Assembly (NCBI GenBank): GCA_916610825.1
Contig: OU744450.1
Coordinates: forward strand, 21,134,814 to 21,198,813
Reading direction: 5' to 3'
DNA from: Haliclystus octoradiatus
Lineage: Eukaryota; Cnidaria; Staurozoa; Stauromedusae; Haliclystidae
Length of the DNA stretch: 64,000 nt
Below are positions 12,151-25,100 of this stretch, one piece after another. Under the pieces are notes generated by a model, which did not search any database, was not told the DNA's origin, and saw only the letters and a program-made list of their open reading frames with translations. The stretch's first letter is position 1. Each line of letters opens with the position of its first letter. The position numbers and the translations under genes were made by a program.

Positions 12151-15024
12151 ATGAATAGCAGCACAAACAAGAAAAGAGTAAGTACAACCATAAACACAAT
12201 AAATAAAATAACTAAAACAAAAGAGATAAAAATCTTAACAATTAATGCTCAATGTCTAACATCTGAGCGATTAACAGAATTACAGACATACGCTGTTGAT
12301 GATGATATAGACCTAATAATTATACAAGAGACATGGCTACATCCAGAATCAATAGGATGTTCTATTCCTGGTTATTGTCTATATAGAAATGACCGAAATG
12401 GCAGGCATGGTGGCACTGCTATATTTTACAAAAATATCATGAAAGTTTATTTAGATCCAACCCTGACAAGAAAGGCCCAGGGGATTGAATACGAACAATT
12501 AGTAGTAAAACTACAAATACCAAATAATAAAATTATATACATCATAAATTTATACAATCCTCGCTATGAGAATTACCGCCAAGCCCTTGACATCATTCGT
12601 GAAACCACAGAGACTTTAACTGAAAGAAATTGTGACTTCATATTTACAGGAGATTTGAACATTGACTACCATAAAAACACTCCTGCAAAAAAACTGCTTT
12701 CAGAGCTGATGTCCCAATTTAAACTACACATTCTTAACACTAAATCGACTCGAATCACAGAAACATCTCAAACGGAAATAGATTATATGATATCATCTAC
12801 TTCATTAAAACATACAATAACTACATGTATTCCAAAAACTGTCTGTAATTCAGACCACCTTGGGCTGTATTCTGTTATGAAATATGATGCCACAGAACAA
12901 CCTAGAAAAACAACCAGAACTGTAAGAACATACAAAAACTTTGACAGAGTAGCATTTTGTGAAGAACTCTTGAACGTTGATCTGACTAAATTTGAAGAAG
13001 CAATAATGGATGAAGATGTAAACAAAGCAGCTATGATATTACAAACAATATTGCAGGACACTCTGAACAAATATGCACCAGAAAAAACAATTGTAATGTA
13101 TCCAAATTACGCACCATGGGTAACTGTTGAACTAAGAGATCAATTAAAGAAACGCAACAAAATGCGCTATACGGCTATGAAGACGACATCATCAAAAGAT
13201 TGGGAACTGTATAAACATCAGCGCAATCAAGTAACATATAAACTCAGACAGGCAAAAATAAATTACAACAAAGAAAAATTTATTGAATGTGGTGACAATG
13301 TAAAAGAAGTATGGAACCTTGTCAAAAAGCTGACGAGAAAAACTAATTATAAATGTACAGCAAAAACGAAATCAGAATTAAATGAAATCAACAAATTTTT
13401 CAGCGAGGTTGGATCAACCATTAAGAACCAAACTCACACAAAAACCAACTATGAAACAATACAACAACATTCACAAACATTCGAATTCACAAATGTCACA
13501 ACCATTGACACAATTAAAGCTGTAGGGCTACTACCAAACTGGAAAGCACCTGGCTACGATGGCATAAATGGCTTCGCAATTAAATCTGCCCTTCCAGCCA
13601 TTGCGGCACCATTTACAAAACTTATTAACCTATCCCTAAAGACATCAAAGTTTCCATCTTGCTTCAAAAACACTATAGTATCACCAATACCAAAAGTACC
13701 AGGTACTATAGAACCAGATAAGCATCGACCACTTGCACTTTTATCGTTACTGTCAAAAGTTGTGGAAAGAATAGTTTACATCCAACTGTACCCCTTCTTA
13801 TCTCCTATCCTAAATAAATATCAACATGGATTCCAACACTGTCGCTCGACAGTTACAGCCCTTCTGAACATAACGGAAAGAATTCTTAAAAACATGGACA
13901 CTCGTGATACTTCCTTGTTAATACTCATGGACCTATCTAAAGCATTCGATAGCCTTCAACATAATATTTTATTGGATAAACTTAAACTATTCGGATTATC
14001 TGACATTGCATTGGCATGGATAGAATCGTACTTAAAAGACCGCAAACAGATCATAAAAGTGAACAACATCTACTCTGACGAAGTTACACTGTCATGTGGA
14101 GTACCTCAAGGCTCAGTACTTGGACCATTGCTCTTTTTAGTTTATGTGAATGATCTACCAAACGTAATTAAACATGGTGCAGCTGGTCAGTTTGCCGATG
14201 ACACACAAGTATTGTATAATTTTAAATCTAAAGACAACCAATCACTGTGTAATGTACAAAAACAAATTAATGATGATTCAAAAAGAGTTTCGACTTGGTT
14301 TGCTGCAAATTCTCTACTACTCAACACTAATAAAACAAAAATTATGGCTATTGGTCACAAAAAGTTAATTAACCGAACTCTGCCAACTTTGACAATTGAC
14401 AAACAAAGTATAGAGTATGTAAGTACAGCTAGAAACTTGGGCGTGGTCTTTGATAATGAAATGAGTTTCAAGAAGCACGTCGATAAAATCTTAAGAACTG
14501 CTTCCTACAGATTATATGCAATATCAAAGATTCGCCCTTATATTCCAGCTGGGTTATTTAAAACACTTATAGAATCAAAAATTTTAAATCCTTGTCTCTA
14601 CGCTATCGAAGTCTGGGCCTCATGCAACAAAACACAGCTTAGAAGGGTCCAGATAGGAATACAAAATTGGGCGGCAAAATTGATATGTGGAAAGCGAAAA
14701 TTTGATAGAATGGAAGACGCACTTGAACGACTGGGATGGCTCTCTATCAGCCACATGTCACATCTCCGTACTGCATGTACAGCCCACCAATCCAAATCAG
14801 GAATGTATGGTTCAGAATTAAAGACTTTATTTAATAAAAGTAACCACAAATATATTACAAGAAAAAACATGTACATTCTCCCGCGCGTCCATACTGACCG
14901 TGGTAAACGATCATTCAGCTTTCGAGGTGCACAATCACTAAATAAATATTACAAATACGATTCATACAATATTATTAAATATAAACAAGAAATTAAAAAT
15001 ACACTATATTCTCAATCAAACTAA
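12151..15024 (+). CDS. LINE ORF2: endonuclease-reverse transcriptase (CR1/L2/Jockey-type)
   Basis: An uninterrupted 957-residue frame. The N-terminal apurinic-like endonuclease has LTINAQCLTSER (about residue 28), IIIQETWL with the catalytic Glu, FTGDLNIDYH (about 166) and the terminal SDHLGLYS. The reverse transcriptase follows with GYDGINGF, LMDLSKAFDSLQ (about 592), GVPQGSVLGPLLF (about 650) and FADDTQVLY (about 680). A C-terminal region follows. All catalytic residues that can be judged by eye are present, so the copy may be recent. No ribonuclease H domain was seen. Orientation is the same as the truncated LINE upstream. Confidence 0.93.
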   Translation: MNSSTNKKRVSTTINTINKITKTKEIKILTINAQCLTSERLTELQTYAVDDDIDLIIIQETWLHPESIGCSIPGYCLYRNDRNGRHGGTAIFYKNIMKVYLDPTLTRKAQGIEYEQLVVKLQIPNNKIIYIINLYNPRYENYRQALDIIRETTETLTERNCDFIFTGDLNIDYHKNTPAKKLLSELMSQFKLHILNTKSTRITETSQTEIDYMISSTSLKHTITTCIPKTVCNSDHLGLYSVMKYDATEQPRKTTRTVRTYKNFDRVAFCEELLNVDLTKFEEAIMDEDVNKAAMILQTILQDTLNKYAPEKTIVMYPNYAPWVTVELRDQLKKRNKMRYTAMKTTSSKDWELYKHQRNQVTYKLRQAKINYNKEKFIECGDNVKEVWNLVKKLTRKTNYKCTAKTKSELNEINKFFSEVGSTIKNQTHTKTNYETIQQHSQTFEFTNVTTIDTIKAVGLLPNWKAPGYDGINGFAIKSALPAIAAPFTKLINLSLKTSKFPSCFKNTIVSPIPKVPGTIEPDKHRPLALLSLLSKVVERIVYIQLYPFLSPILNKYQHGFQHCRSTVTALLNITERILKNMDTRDTSLLILMDLSKAFDSLQHNILLDKLKLFGLSDIALAWIESYLKDRKQIIKVNNIYSDEVTLSCGVPQGSVLGPLLFLVYVNDLPNVIKHGAAGQFADDTQVLYNFKSKDNQSLCNVQKQINDDSKRVSTWFAANSLLLNTNKTKIMAIGHKKLINRTLPTLTIDKQSIEYVSTARNLGVVFDNEMSFKKHVDKILRTASYRLYAISKIRPYIPAGLFKTLIESKILNPCLYAIEVWASCNKTQLRRVQIGIQNWAAKLICGKRKFDRMEDALERLGWLSISHMSHLRTACTAHQSKSGMYGSELKTLFNKSNHKYITRKNMYILPRVHTDRGKRSFSFRGAQSLNKYYKYDSYNIIKYKQEIKNTLYSQSN

Positions 15025-15181
15025 TTATTAGACGACGATGACGCCGTCAGACATCAAGAAACGACTGCTTAACAATAATGCCTTATATAACACATACATG
15101 TAATCAAATAGAACAAAAAGGAAAAATCATGTATCATAGTTGTTTATATGTCTTTAAATAAACTATTTCTATTCTATTCCA

Positions 15182-15754
15182 TTGTCATGGCAAAATCTTT
15201 ATCAAATTTTAAATGGAAACTTTCCCTGTACAAAGAAAATTAAAGCGTGTAATATTATAAATAGAAAATTTAATGTAAACCGCATAGTGCAAGTGTATCT
15301 AACTCCTTCTATGCGTGTATTCTTTGATTAAATTTTATATTTTATCAATAAAGACACATATATATATCACATGAACAAAAATATAGAGACAATCATCTTC
15401 AAGTTTTGATGCTTGATCACTCAGGACAGATGAGAGAAATTTTGTGCCCCATAGGTCTCTTTAAAACATTGCCGGAAAGTTTATCATCGCTAAACTCGGG
15501 TAGTATTCTGATGATGACTGTATTGCAATTTAATTTGATTTAATTTAGGTTAATCTACAATTTAAAAACGCATGGCAAAACATCATGTGGCGGATTCAAC
15601 TTCGGACACCACACCTAACTTGCTTCCAATTTACGGTTAAATATAAATATGCGGATCAGACTCCGGTGAAGTCTAAAAAAAGAGTTTGGTCTACGCGCAG
15701 GCTATAAAGGAATTACTCTTTATTATTATTATTAATTGCATGCTATTCATAAAA
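15182..15754. other. Intergenic, upstream of the death-receptor promoter
   Basis: No ORF or repeat was recognised. A TTATTATTATTATTAATT tract occurs near 15719-15737. Confidence 0.4.
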
Positions 15755-15792
15755 TGACGTCATTATTCATCTTTTCTGACCACGTGACCAAT
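15755..15792 (+). promoter_or_regulatory. CRE plus E-box plus CCAAT cluster of the death-receptor promoter
   Basis: A palindromic CRE (TGACGTCA, 15755-15762), an E-box (CACGTG, 15781-15786) and CCAAT (15788-15792) lie 72-109 bases upstream of the start codon at 15864. CREB/ATF and bHLH-ZIP factors bind such sites in animals. The same CRE plus CACGTG pairing occurs upstream of the nested gene at 41246. Confidence 0.5.
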
Positions 15793-15863
15793 CCTGACAT
15801 CTCGACTCGACCCACGAAGAATCGTTGTCATTCCTTAGCAAAAAATAAAATTGATCTACGTTC

Positions 15864-18304
15864 ATGGATTGGGTTTTGAAAATGTTTTTCATCATTCTCA
15901 TATCATTAACCGTAAGTCTTGATTTTAATTATCTGTTAACACCACTGTTCAAAGTCATTGATAGTATTTTGAGTCTGAATTTTATTTTAGAGTAGAACTA
16001 AATTTTATATAGTTTGTTTTCTTATTCTTGTGTTCATACTTCATCCTCTCTTTGAACTTCGCTTGCTTGGGTTTTCAGTTTTGATTGAGTTCTTCTCACA
16101 TTATTTGATTTATCTTTGATCGTTATAATCATCATGTTTTGTAAAAAATAATAGTTGTATTATATACCTGTTTACTTGTTGCTAACCCTGATTTGAAACT
16201 AACACTTCTAACAGCTGATGTTGAAAATGAGTAAGCCGAATAGCGGCTAGAAGGCTACCCAAACTGTCCAAACATGTCAAAATTTCTGCTTTCTTCCCTC
16301 TTTTTAATGATTGCAGTTTTCATTTTTCTGTATATACACCACTTGTTGAAAGCTGATATGATACTTTTGTTATTGCTTATATTTTCCGCCCTATTTGCGA
16401 TGTGAAGCGTGTTGTCCTATACTGGTTTCAGCTAAATCTGGAAATTCAATGGAATTTTATTTTCACACTTGTTTTTGTAAATTGTTTGCTTGTGGTAAAC
16501 TCTTTTGATGTTCGAAACCACTTTCACGGACTAGGCCGCCCTGTATCTGATATGTGTGATAAAAATGTCGACCCTGTATTAGTTTGATTTGACACTGAAA
16601 GTGTTCGTTGAACAATCTTTGATATAAATTTGATCATATTTTTGTGATTTATTTCAAAACAAAGTGGTAAGTTTTTCACGATTAGTTGCTGTATTAAATC
16701 TTTCAAGTGCTTGCCATGCTGTTTGCTGTTTAAGCTATGAAAATAACACTCAAAAATATGTCTGGCCATTTTTGATTAATTTCATGAAACATAGGACAAG
16801 TGAGGGCAGGCCCGAAAGGAACATCGAGACATCCTCAAAAAGCGTTTAGCATAGTTGTTATTTACTTTATTTTCCACATGTTGAAAATTATTTGTTTATC
16901 AATTTACACCCGTCGTTAATTTCGTCACATTTTTATCGCAGCTCTATTCGTTTATGTGCGTGTTCACAGTCACATGTGGGTTTATAATAACTTTACTTTC
17001 ATTATCGTAAAGTAGTTTTGTTGAACATGTAGATTGTAAAAACATTGAAAGTTTTCAACGCGTATGAAATATAAATTTTTGATCGTATCATGATTGTTTA
17101 TGGTTTTATATTAGTTGTTAACCCATTCATTTTTTAGTCATTTTTGACTTGTAATAAGATATTCTTGTTTTGGGTAATTTCCCTTTGCTGGTTATTTTTC
17201 TTTTCGCGGGATCTCTTGATCTCAATCAAATTTGATCTATATTTGCAAAACCTGCAAAGTTTTGAATAAAACATTGTTTCTTCAAGCAAATACCTTCATG
17301 AAAATTGTTTGTAAAATGTGTTGATTTGCTCAGATAAGTCACAATATTTTTGTTGTTTGCTGTTGTCAATCTATTGTGGAAATTTCTTGATTATTTGGTT
17401 TCTCTCTGTTACTAAGCAACACATTTGTTCTGCGTTTTTGACGTGTGAGTTGAAGTTCTGATGTTGTTGTCTTTTTTCAATTCTCAATTGTTTAGCATAA
17501 CGACATAAGAAAGGTCACACGCCACCCTTTTATATTTGATTAATGAACCTTCTAAGGAAATGTCATAACTCAATGTCATAAGGATCAAAATTAAGGAAAA
17601 TGTCTAAATCAGATAATAAAATTGCAAAACATATACTGGTAGGTTTTTTCCATTTAAACATATACCACTAGAACATTCAACCTATTAGATTGACACCATC
17701 AAAATTTCACAAAGGGGAAAGACATATATCTGCACATTTTTTTGGGACCTTCCAAAAATGTTGCCTGAAGTTTTTTCTCAAACTCTTACTGGTTTGTTCT
17801 TTGTTTGTTTTAGAACATTGTACCAACATATACTACAATTCACTGCGATCGTAGGGAATATTTGGTTAATGGTACATGTTGTGAGCAATGCCCACCTGGT
17901 TCGGCAGTAAAAAAGCACTGCAGTGGCAACCAGAAAACTATATGCAATCATTGTGTCATGGGCGAGACTTACAAGTCAACATATAACAACGACACTGAGT
18001 GTGATAGGTGAGTAGGCCTACTTGAGTTAATTCATTCTCTTATTTCGGTTCCTCACATTACGGATTTTGTGTAGGATTAAATAACGACACAATCCATATA
18101 AATGTTGATACTCTTCATTATGATAATGGTAGGCCATGCCTGCTGATACTACAAGGAGAGATGCTAAGGGCTACTATGGCCGTTAGTCAGAGCTCTTTGA
18201 TACAACAGACACGACTGTACAGTAAGATAGCAAGAGGCAAAAGAAAATGTTTACGTGGTAGGAAACATATTGAAACTCATTGAATACGCTACTGAATTGG
18301 GCAC

Positions 18305-18360
<56 letters not shown>

Positions 18361-18697
18361 TATTATCTAATAGCAAAAAATAGTGCTCGATATCATTTGA
18401 CAGAGCTAAATATAATAAAAGGAGTCAAAGACTACACATTCATAATTGTTACTAATAGTTTCATGCCTACGCAATCATCAGACAAATAAACTAATTAGTT
18501 TATTTGTTTGATGATTGCGTAAGCATGTTTAAGTTTATTTGTCAAGTTTATTTGTCAAGTTTGTTTACGTTTTTCAAGTTTATTTGTTATTTGTTTAAGT
18601 TTATAAACAATTAGTTTATTTGTCTGATGATTACGAAAGCATGAAACTATTAGTAACAATTATGAATGTGTAGTTTTTGACTCCTTTTATTATATTT

Positions 18698-18733
<36 letters not shown>

Positions 18734-19079
18734 TATGACTCAAAGATTACGAGTTCGGTCCGTACTCGTAATCTTTGAGTCACAATTTCTATATTGCTCT
18801 GCTTTTAGCATTGAGCACTCTCATTGATGTTTTGCCTCACACATTTATATATACACATTCATAATTGTTACTAATAGTTTCATGCTTACGCAATCATCAG
18901 ACAAATAAACTAATTAGTTTATTTGTTTGATGATTGCGTAAGCATGAAACTATTAGTAACGATTATGAATGTGTAGTCTTTGACTTCTTTTATTATATTT
19001 AACTCTGTCAAATGATATCGAGCACTATTTTTTGCTATTAGATAATATCTAATATATATGTATAGGCCTATATATATAT

Positions 19080-19114
<35 letters not shown>

Positions 19115-22100
19115 TACCGCTCTGTCAAATGAAGACATAGAGCCCTATATTATCTGCTATTAGATAACCATAAATTTTATTATATATAGATATATATATA
19201 TTTAGTCGAAACCAACTAGGGTACTATTTGATGATATGCATTCTGATTGGTTGCTCCATCGTTCATTATTTTCTCATAGTGAACGCTGGCAAGTTCCCTC
19301 GCAAATTCCAAAAAGTAAACAAGTGATTCGCAAATGTTTTTGAATCAAGATTTTATACAAATTACGAGAGTAAATTATAATTTCTGTCCCCAAGAAAACA
19401 AAACAATTACAAAATATGAGATGATGTTTTTCAATGAATAAGCTATGCATATACAATTTGCCTTGGATGCCTTTGATTGACAGTTGTATTCAAAATTAAT
19501 TATGCGGAAAGCGAATAAATAGTTAGAATTTATTTTTGATATGTTTTGCTTGTACCACTAGTTGGTTTCCACTAAAACAATTAGACAACTCGCCCTTGTT
19601 GTCTATCGTCTTAAAGTGTATATCCCGGATATTGGGAGATTGCTTCTTTAGAAAGAGAAAAATTTTCTATTCGTACATGATCTTCCTGTGTTTTTACTTT
19701 GTACGATCATTTCTCCTTCAAAAATGCAATCAAAGTGACGACTTTGGGTTAATTTTGTGTCTCACTCTTTTTCCTCGAACAGGAACCCGTTTATTTTCAA
19801 CAAGAGAGTTTACACCGGAAAAAACACTAAACTTTTTACTTATTTGTCTCTAAATAAAAAACCGCTAAACCAAATGACAATCTGCTTTCGGAATGAAATT
19901 TTCAAATTTCAATGTGCATTTCAGCAGTTTTTCAGTAGAATGAGAAGATTCTAGATTTAATTAGGAGCCTGATGAATTCCAGTATGTTTTCAGTAGGTTT
20001 TCAGTAGCTATTTAGTATATCCAAAATTCATAGTGATAGTGTCATAGGTCCAGTGTAGCCCACTCACTAGAGTAGGCTACAAATGCACGTTGGATGCGTG
20101 AAATTTTGGCCTTACCTGTCGCCAAAAAATGTTAAAATGTAACCTTGTTGAACTATTTTTGAATAATTACAATGTTCATAAATGCAATGTAAATCGTTAG
20201 CAAACATTTTTTAACGTTAGATAGCATAATTGATTTAAACTAGATTGATCATAATATTAAATTATATGATTGTGCACATTATGATTAAATTATGAAAGTA
20301 GGTAGACAAAGCTTAGATAAATATTGTTGTTGTGAGATTATAGTAACAACAATTTAGGCCTACATCATAGCATACAGTCAAACATGCTATAACCTGCCTT
20401 AACAATCATCGCTATACATCGGCCACCTGTCTCCAATAGTCACTATTGCAATGCCTAAAATTATATTTCTATTGAATTGACCATTTTAATAAAATCACCT
20501 GTATGCAGTGGTCAATTTATCTACGTTTCCATAGCTCATCAAAGGCAAGTTATAAATGAAGTCAGCATAGGACAAGATGGGATTTTCTTCCGTTTTTTTT
20601 TTAGGTTTTTACGCATTGGTAAACATTCAGCTATCAAGTTCTAAACACTTATGTGATATATTAATTTTTTTATTTTTATACTTATTAATTTTTTATCTTG
20701 GCTGTTGAGCATCTTGGAAGATAATCAAAAATGTCTGATAGGGTGATGAATTGATTTGAACATTTCAAGGGTGTAGTCAATATTTAGTATGATTTCCTAC
20801 ATCAATTAATCGAAAAAACTACGACCGATGAAAGTATGGAAACCTGGTATGCAGAAGTCTAGAGACATTCAGACTTCAGAGGGTGTTAGGTTCCAGTCAA
20901 TCGAACACAAACAGTATAATCTTATTATAATATAATTGATATATGACATTTACTTCTTAGAATACAATCAACGAATGAGCATTATGTTGCTCACTTTATA
21001 TTTATAGTATAGTGTACATAAATGGTCTGGGTTCTAGTTACCAGATCCTAACACCTCCCTTCGAGTTACAAAAGTTTAATATATTTTGTGAATTCTAAAT
21101 AACAGCTATAAATACTAAATAAAAAATGTATGATAAAAACTTATAAATATCATAAAATTACAGATTGCCATTTAGTAATAGGACTCAACTATGCTTGAAA
21201 CTCAATTCATTACGTAATCATTAAAACGTTGAGGGCGTGTAATTGTCCTAAGGGGACGAGTCATATTACTGGGTCTAGGGACATCTGCGGCAGAAATTGG
21301 AAGGACTGGGTGAACAGTACTATTTGCAGAAATGTCATCAGTCACAACAATGGGTGATGGGGTTGGCATGAAAACGTTTCTCAAATGACGTCTATTTCGA
21401 ACAACTAGACTTCGAGTTGCATGCAAATGCATGCTTATATTGAGTTGTGAATCATCTGGTTTAACTGGCTCAAAATAAATGCATGAACAAATCTATGTAG
21501 AAAAGCCGATCGAAGCCGCAATTTAATTGAGAAATTTACAAAATTTGGTACTATCTAGTTTATCCCAAAGCACGTGGAAGTAGTAGCCATAGCCCCCCAA
21601 AAAAACCCAAGAAACATCACAAACCCGATCGAGTATCATACTGAATGTCATAAAATTCAAGTTGCAAGGTAACAATTTGTCGGGGGCTTTTCTAAATTAA
21701 ATTGTGTTTCACCTATACAACACCGGCATAGCCCGGAGAAATACCAAAAATTGTTCACTACTCATAACGTGTTTATTCAACATTTGATTCAAGTGACTTT
21801 TGAATAAGTATATAGAATGGGAAAACTATTTATTACTTATTTACATCTTATTTCATCAATTATTTTCAGCCATGAACGGTACTTTCTACATATTCCAAGT
21901 CATATAGGCAAGGTGGTGTCGATAATCATGCTAGCTAAATACTTTTCCAATTTTATCTACTTTTAAAACACTAAACAACGTGCCAAATAATGCCATTTCG
22001 TTGCCACAGTACGAAGGGGGTGATTTTGCTTGAACACTACACTGATTCAGGATAAATCATCGCCATGTGAAAACACATCATCACCATGTGAAATATGTCA

Positions 22101-25100
22101 TCGCCGTGTGAATCGAGTTTGACCCTAATTCAGCTTCATACGCATGAAACAGTCCTATCTTTAATAGCATGATTACTGGTTTTATTTAAAAGTAGATTAT
22201 TACATAGTCCTGTGTAAACGACTCGCCGACTCTCGAGAGTGAAGCAATATTCTCATTTGAATTGATTGTATAAATAGGGCCATTATTACAACTCCCGGGT
22301 TTGTCTGCATTTTATTTAGCTTCATCACTAAACATTGTAAAACAACACTCACATCATGGCAACATTTATAAATCCATCGATTTGATTATTCAATAATTGA
22401 TTCAATCCACTTTACCGAAATAAAAACTATTTATTATTGTTTACATTTTTTAGTTAAATACACTGATCCCATCAAACTGTTCAATCGAGTTCCATCGTGA
22501 TATCGTTCCTATCCGAACAGTTTATAAATAATTTTCAGAAAACATTGATTATATAATTTCCATTCTGACGCATGACCATACAGGAAACAGAAGATCGATC
22601 TGCACTGTTGCTCAGAGACAATAGAAAGTCATTCAAGTGCGAAACTGCTTAGTTAGCGCTTCAGTCTGAGATAGCATTGTTGTTGAAAATGGAAACAGTT
22701 TTCATTGGTTTTTATCAACTTCGATGTATTTATTTAAGAAATGAAGCCGGCCATGTACGCCTCTGGTTAATAACGAATCCATTGATATGTGTTTCAAGTC
22801 AATTGCATCAAAAATGGCATCGTGAATCCCCGCCTTACATAAAATGGAAATAGCGTAAATTTAAAAGTAGATTATTTGACGATTTGTAAGCTTGATGCGA
22901 TATGCCCGATGTGGTAGAACTTCGATTATTTTTCCACGAAGAGACCACTCCTTAGTGCTGTGATGCTGAATAGCAACTTGACTGCCCTCTAAAATTTTTG
23001 GCAATGGTGCCGTTCTTTGATTATAACGCACTGCTTGCGTCTGATAGGGGATAGCAGGTTGAGATTCATCTGATTCTGCTACACGATCCCTAGCTGCCTT
23101 ATATGCTGTTGGATGTAGAGGCAAAGTGTCGCGCAATTTTCTACCAAAAAGAATTTCTGAAGGTGATAAACCATCTACTAGCGGTGTGTTACTAAAAGCA
23201 AGTAGTCCTTTTCGACACTGCTCTATATTACCATGACACTTCTTAATAATACCTTTGATAGCCTTAACGGCAGCTTCTGCTTTACCGTTAGATTGGGGGT
23301 ACCTGGGACTTGACGGGTTCCATTTGAATCCCCATAATTTTGCAAAATCATTAAATTCCTTTGATTTGTATTGAGAACCCCTGTCACTTACGACTTCTTG
23401 CGGAACGCCAAAGCGTGCAAATGAATCTTTCAATTTATCAATTACATTTTTTGAATCGAATTTACATGTTGAATCGCGTTTCAAAAGCCAAACTTCAGGA
23501 AAGAATGACTTATAGTCGGTTATAATTAAATAGTTTTGTGCAGCGTATTGAAATAAATCACTGCCTATTTTTTCCCAAGGGCGGCTTGGAATGTCGTGTT
23601 GTTGAATAGGCTCAGGTGGATGTGACGGTAAATAACGTAAACATTCTTGGCATTTAATAGCTACGTTGCGTATGTCGGAATTGAGACCTGGCCAATAAAT
23701 AGACTCACGCGCACGGCGTTTCATTTTTTCGATACCCAAATGCCCTTGATGTAAATTTGCTAAAACAATTTTTCGCAATTCTAACGGGATCACTGTTCGG
23801 TAACCGCACAAAACAATATCGTCAATGACAGTTAAATGGTGTCGCATGTGCCAATAAGCACGGATTCGTTCCTGACAGTCAATCTTTTTTGCAGGCCAAC
23901 CGGTTGCAATGGTTTGGCGTAATAAAATTATTTCACTATCTTTTTCCTGTGTCAATTTTACATTTTCAAGTGTGACAGCCGATTCCAAGGCATCACGAAC
24001 AGAACAAACAAATGCAGTGACATCACCTTCGTCAATATCATCATCCGGCTCAGGTGAGCTAACAGGTGCTCTAGAAAGTGCATCAGAAGCACAATGGTTT
24101 TTACCCTTTTCCCAAGAAACAGTAAAATTAAACATGGTTGTCTTGAGACGAATTCGCTGTAGTCGAGGATTTTCAATTTCATCAATGCAATAAGAATTAA
24201 AAATCGGTAAAAGGGGTTGATGATCAATAACTATATCAAAGTGTGACATACCAGCTAAAAAAATCTTACATTTTTTTAGTGCCCATTGAATTCCTAATGC
24301 TTCCAGTTCAATGGTAGCATAGCGTGTCTCGGCAGGAGATAAAAATCGTGAGCCAGCTTGGATTAATCTCCAAGTTTGATCATTTTGTTTTTGTGTTAAT
24401 ACAACCCTAAACCGTTTAAACGACTAGCATCGGTACTGAGACAAGTCGGTTTACGAGGATCATAATACGCCAACGTTGGGGTAGTTGAAAGAGCAGTTTT
24501 CTCGAATTGCTTTTGTCAAATTCGGATTAATGCGGTATCCGCTTTTCGAAATTAAATACCCACAAAAGTCTACTTCGGGTAAATCAAACTTACATTTTGA
24601 CCTTTTCAAAGTAACCCCAAAGTTTTCACAACGTTTTAAAAAGGCATCAAGGCGAGAATCGTGTTCTGATTTATCTTTTCCATAAATCAGTATATCATCA
24701 ACGATCTTTTTGATACCGGGCAGGCCTTCGACAACTCTATCCATTCTTCTGTTGTAGTGCTCGCTGATACTACAAATGCCGAAAGGTGCACGAGTGCACA
24801 CATAACGACCAAATGGTGTAATAAAGGCTGTCAATAATTGAGACTCCGGCTCAAGTGGGCACTGCCAGTAGCCGCTTAAACAGTCAACTTTTGAAAAATG
24901 TTGTGCCTCAGTTGCATCGATACTAGCGACGCATTCATGTGGGGTCACAGACTGGTGGTATTCACGCTTGACATATGTATTAAGCTTAGTGAAATCTATA
25001 CATAAACGGATATCATTGCTATCCTTTTTGGGTTCGACCACTATGGGATGACACCATTCAGTAGGCTCATCAATTTTTCTAATAACGCCTATGCTCTCCA

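Larger units (their letters stand above)
10480..15181 (+). mobile_element. Apparently intact non-LTR retrotransposon
   Basis: Contains ORF1 (10672-12144) and ORF2 (12151-15024) plus a short 3' tail with AATAAA near 15157 and a terminal run of TTCTATTCTATTCC-like repeats near 15162-15181, similar to the short tandem 3' ends of CR1/L2-like elements. The 5' border lies between the end of the first LINE (about 10460) and 10600. A target-site duplication could not be identified by eye. Confidence 0.7.
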
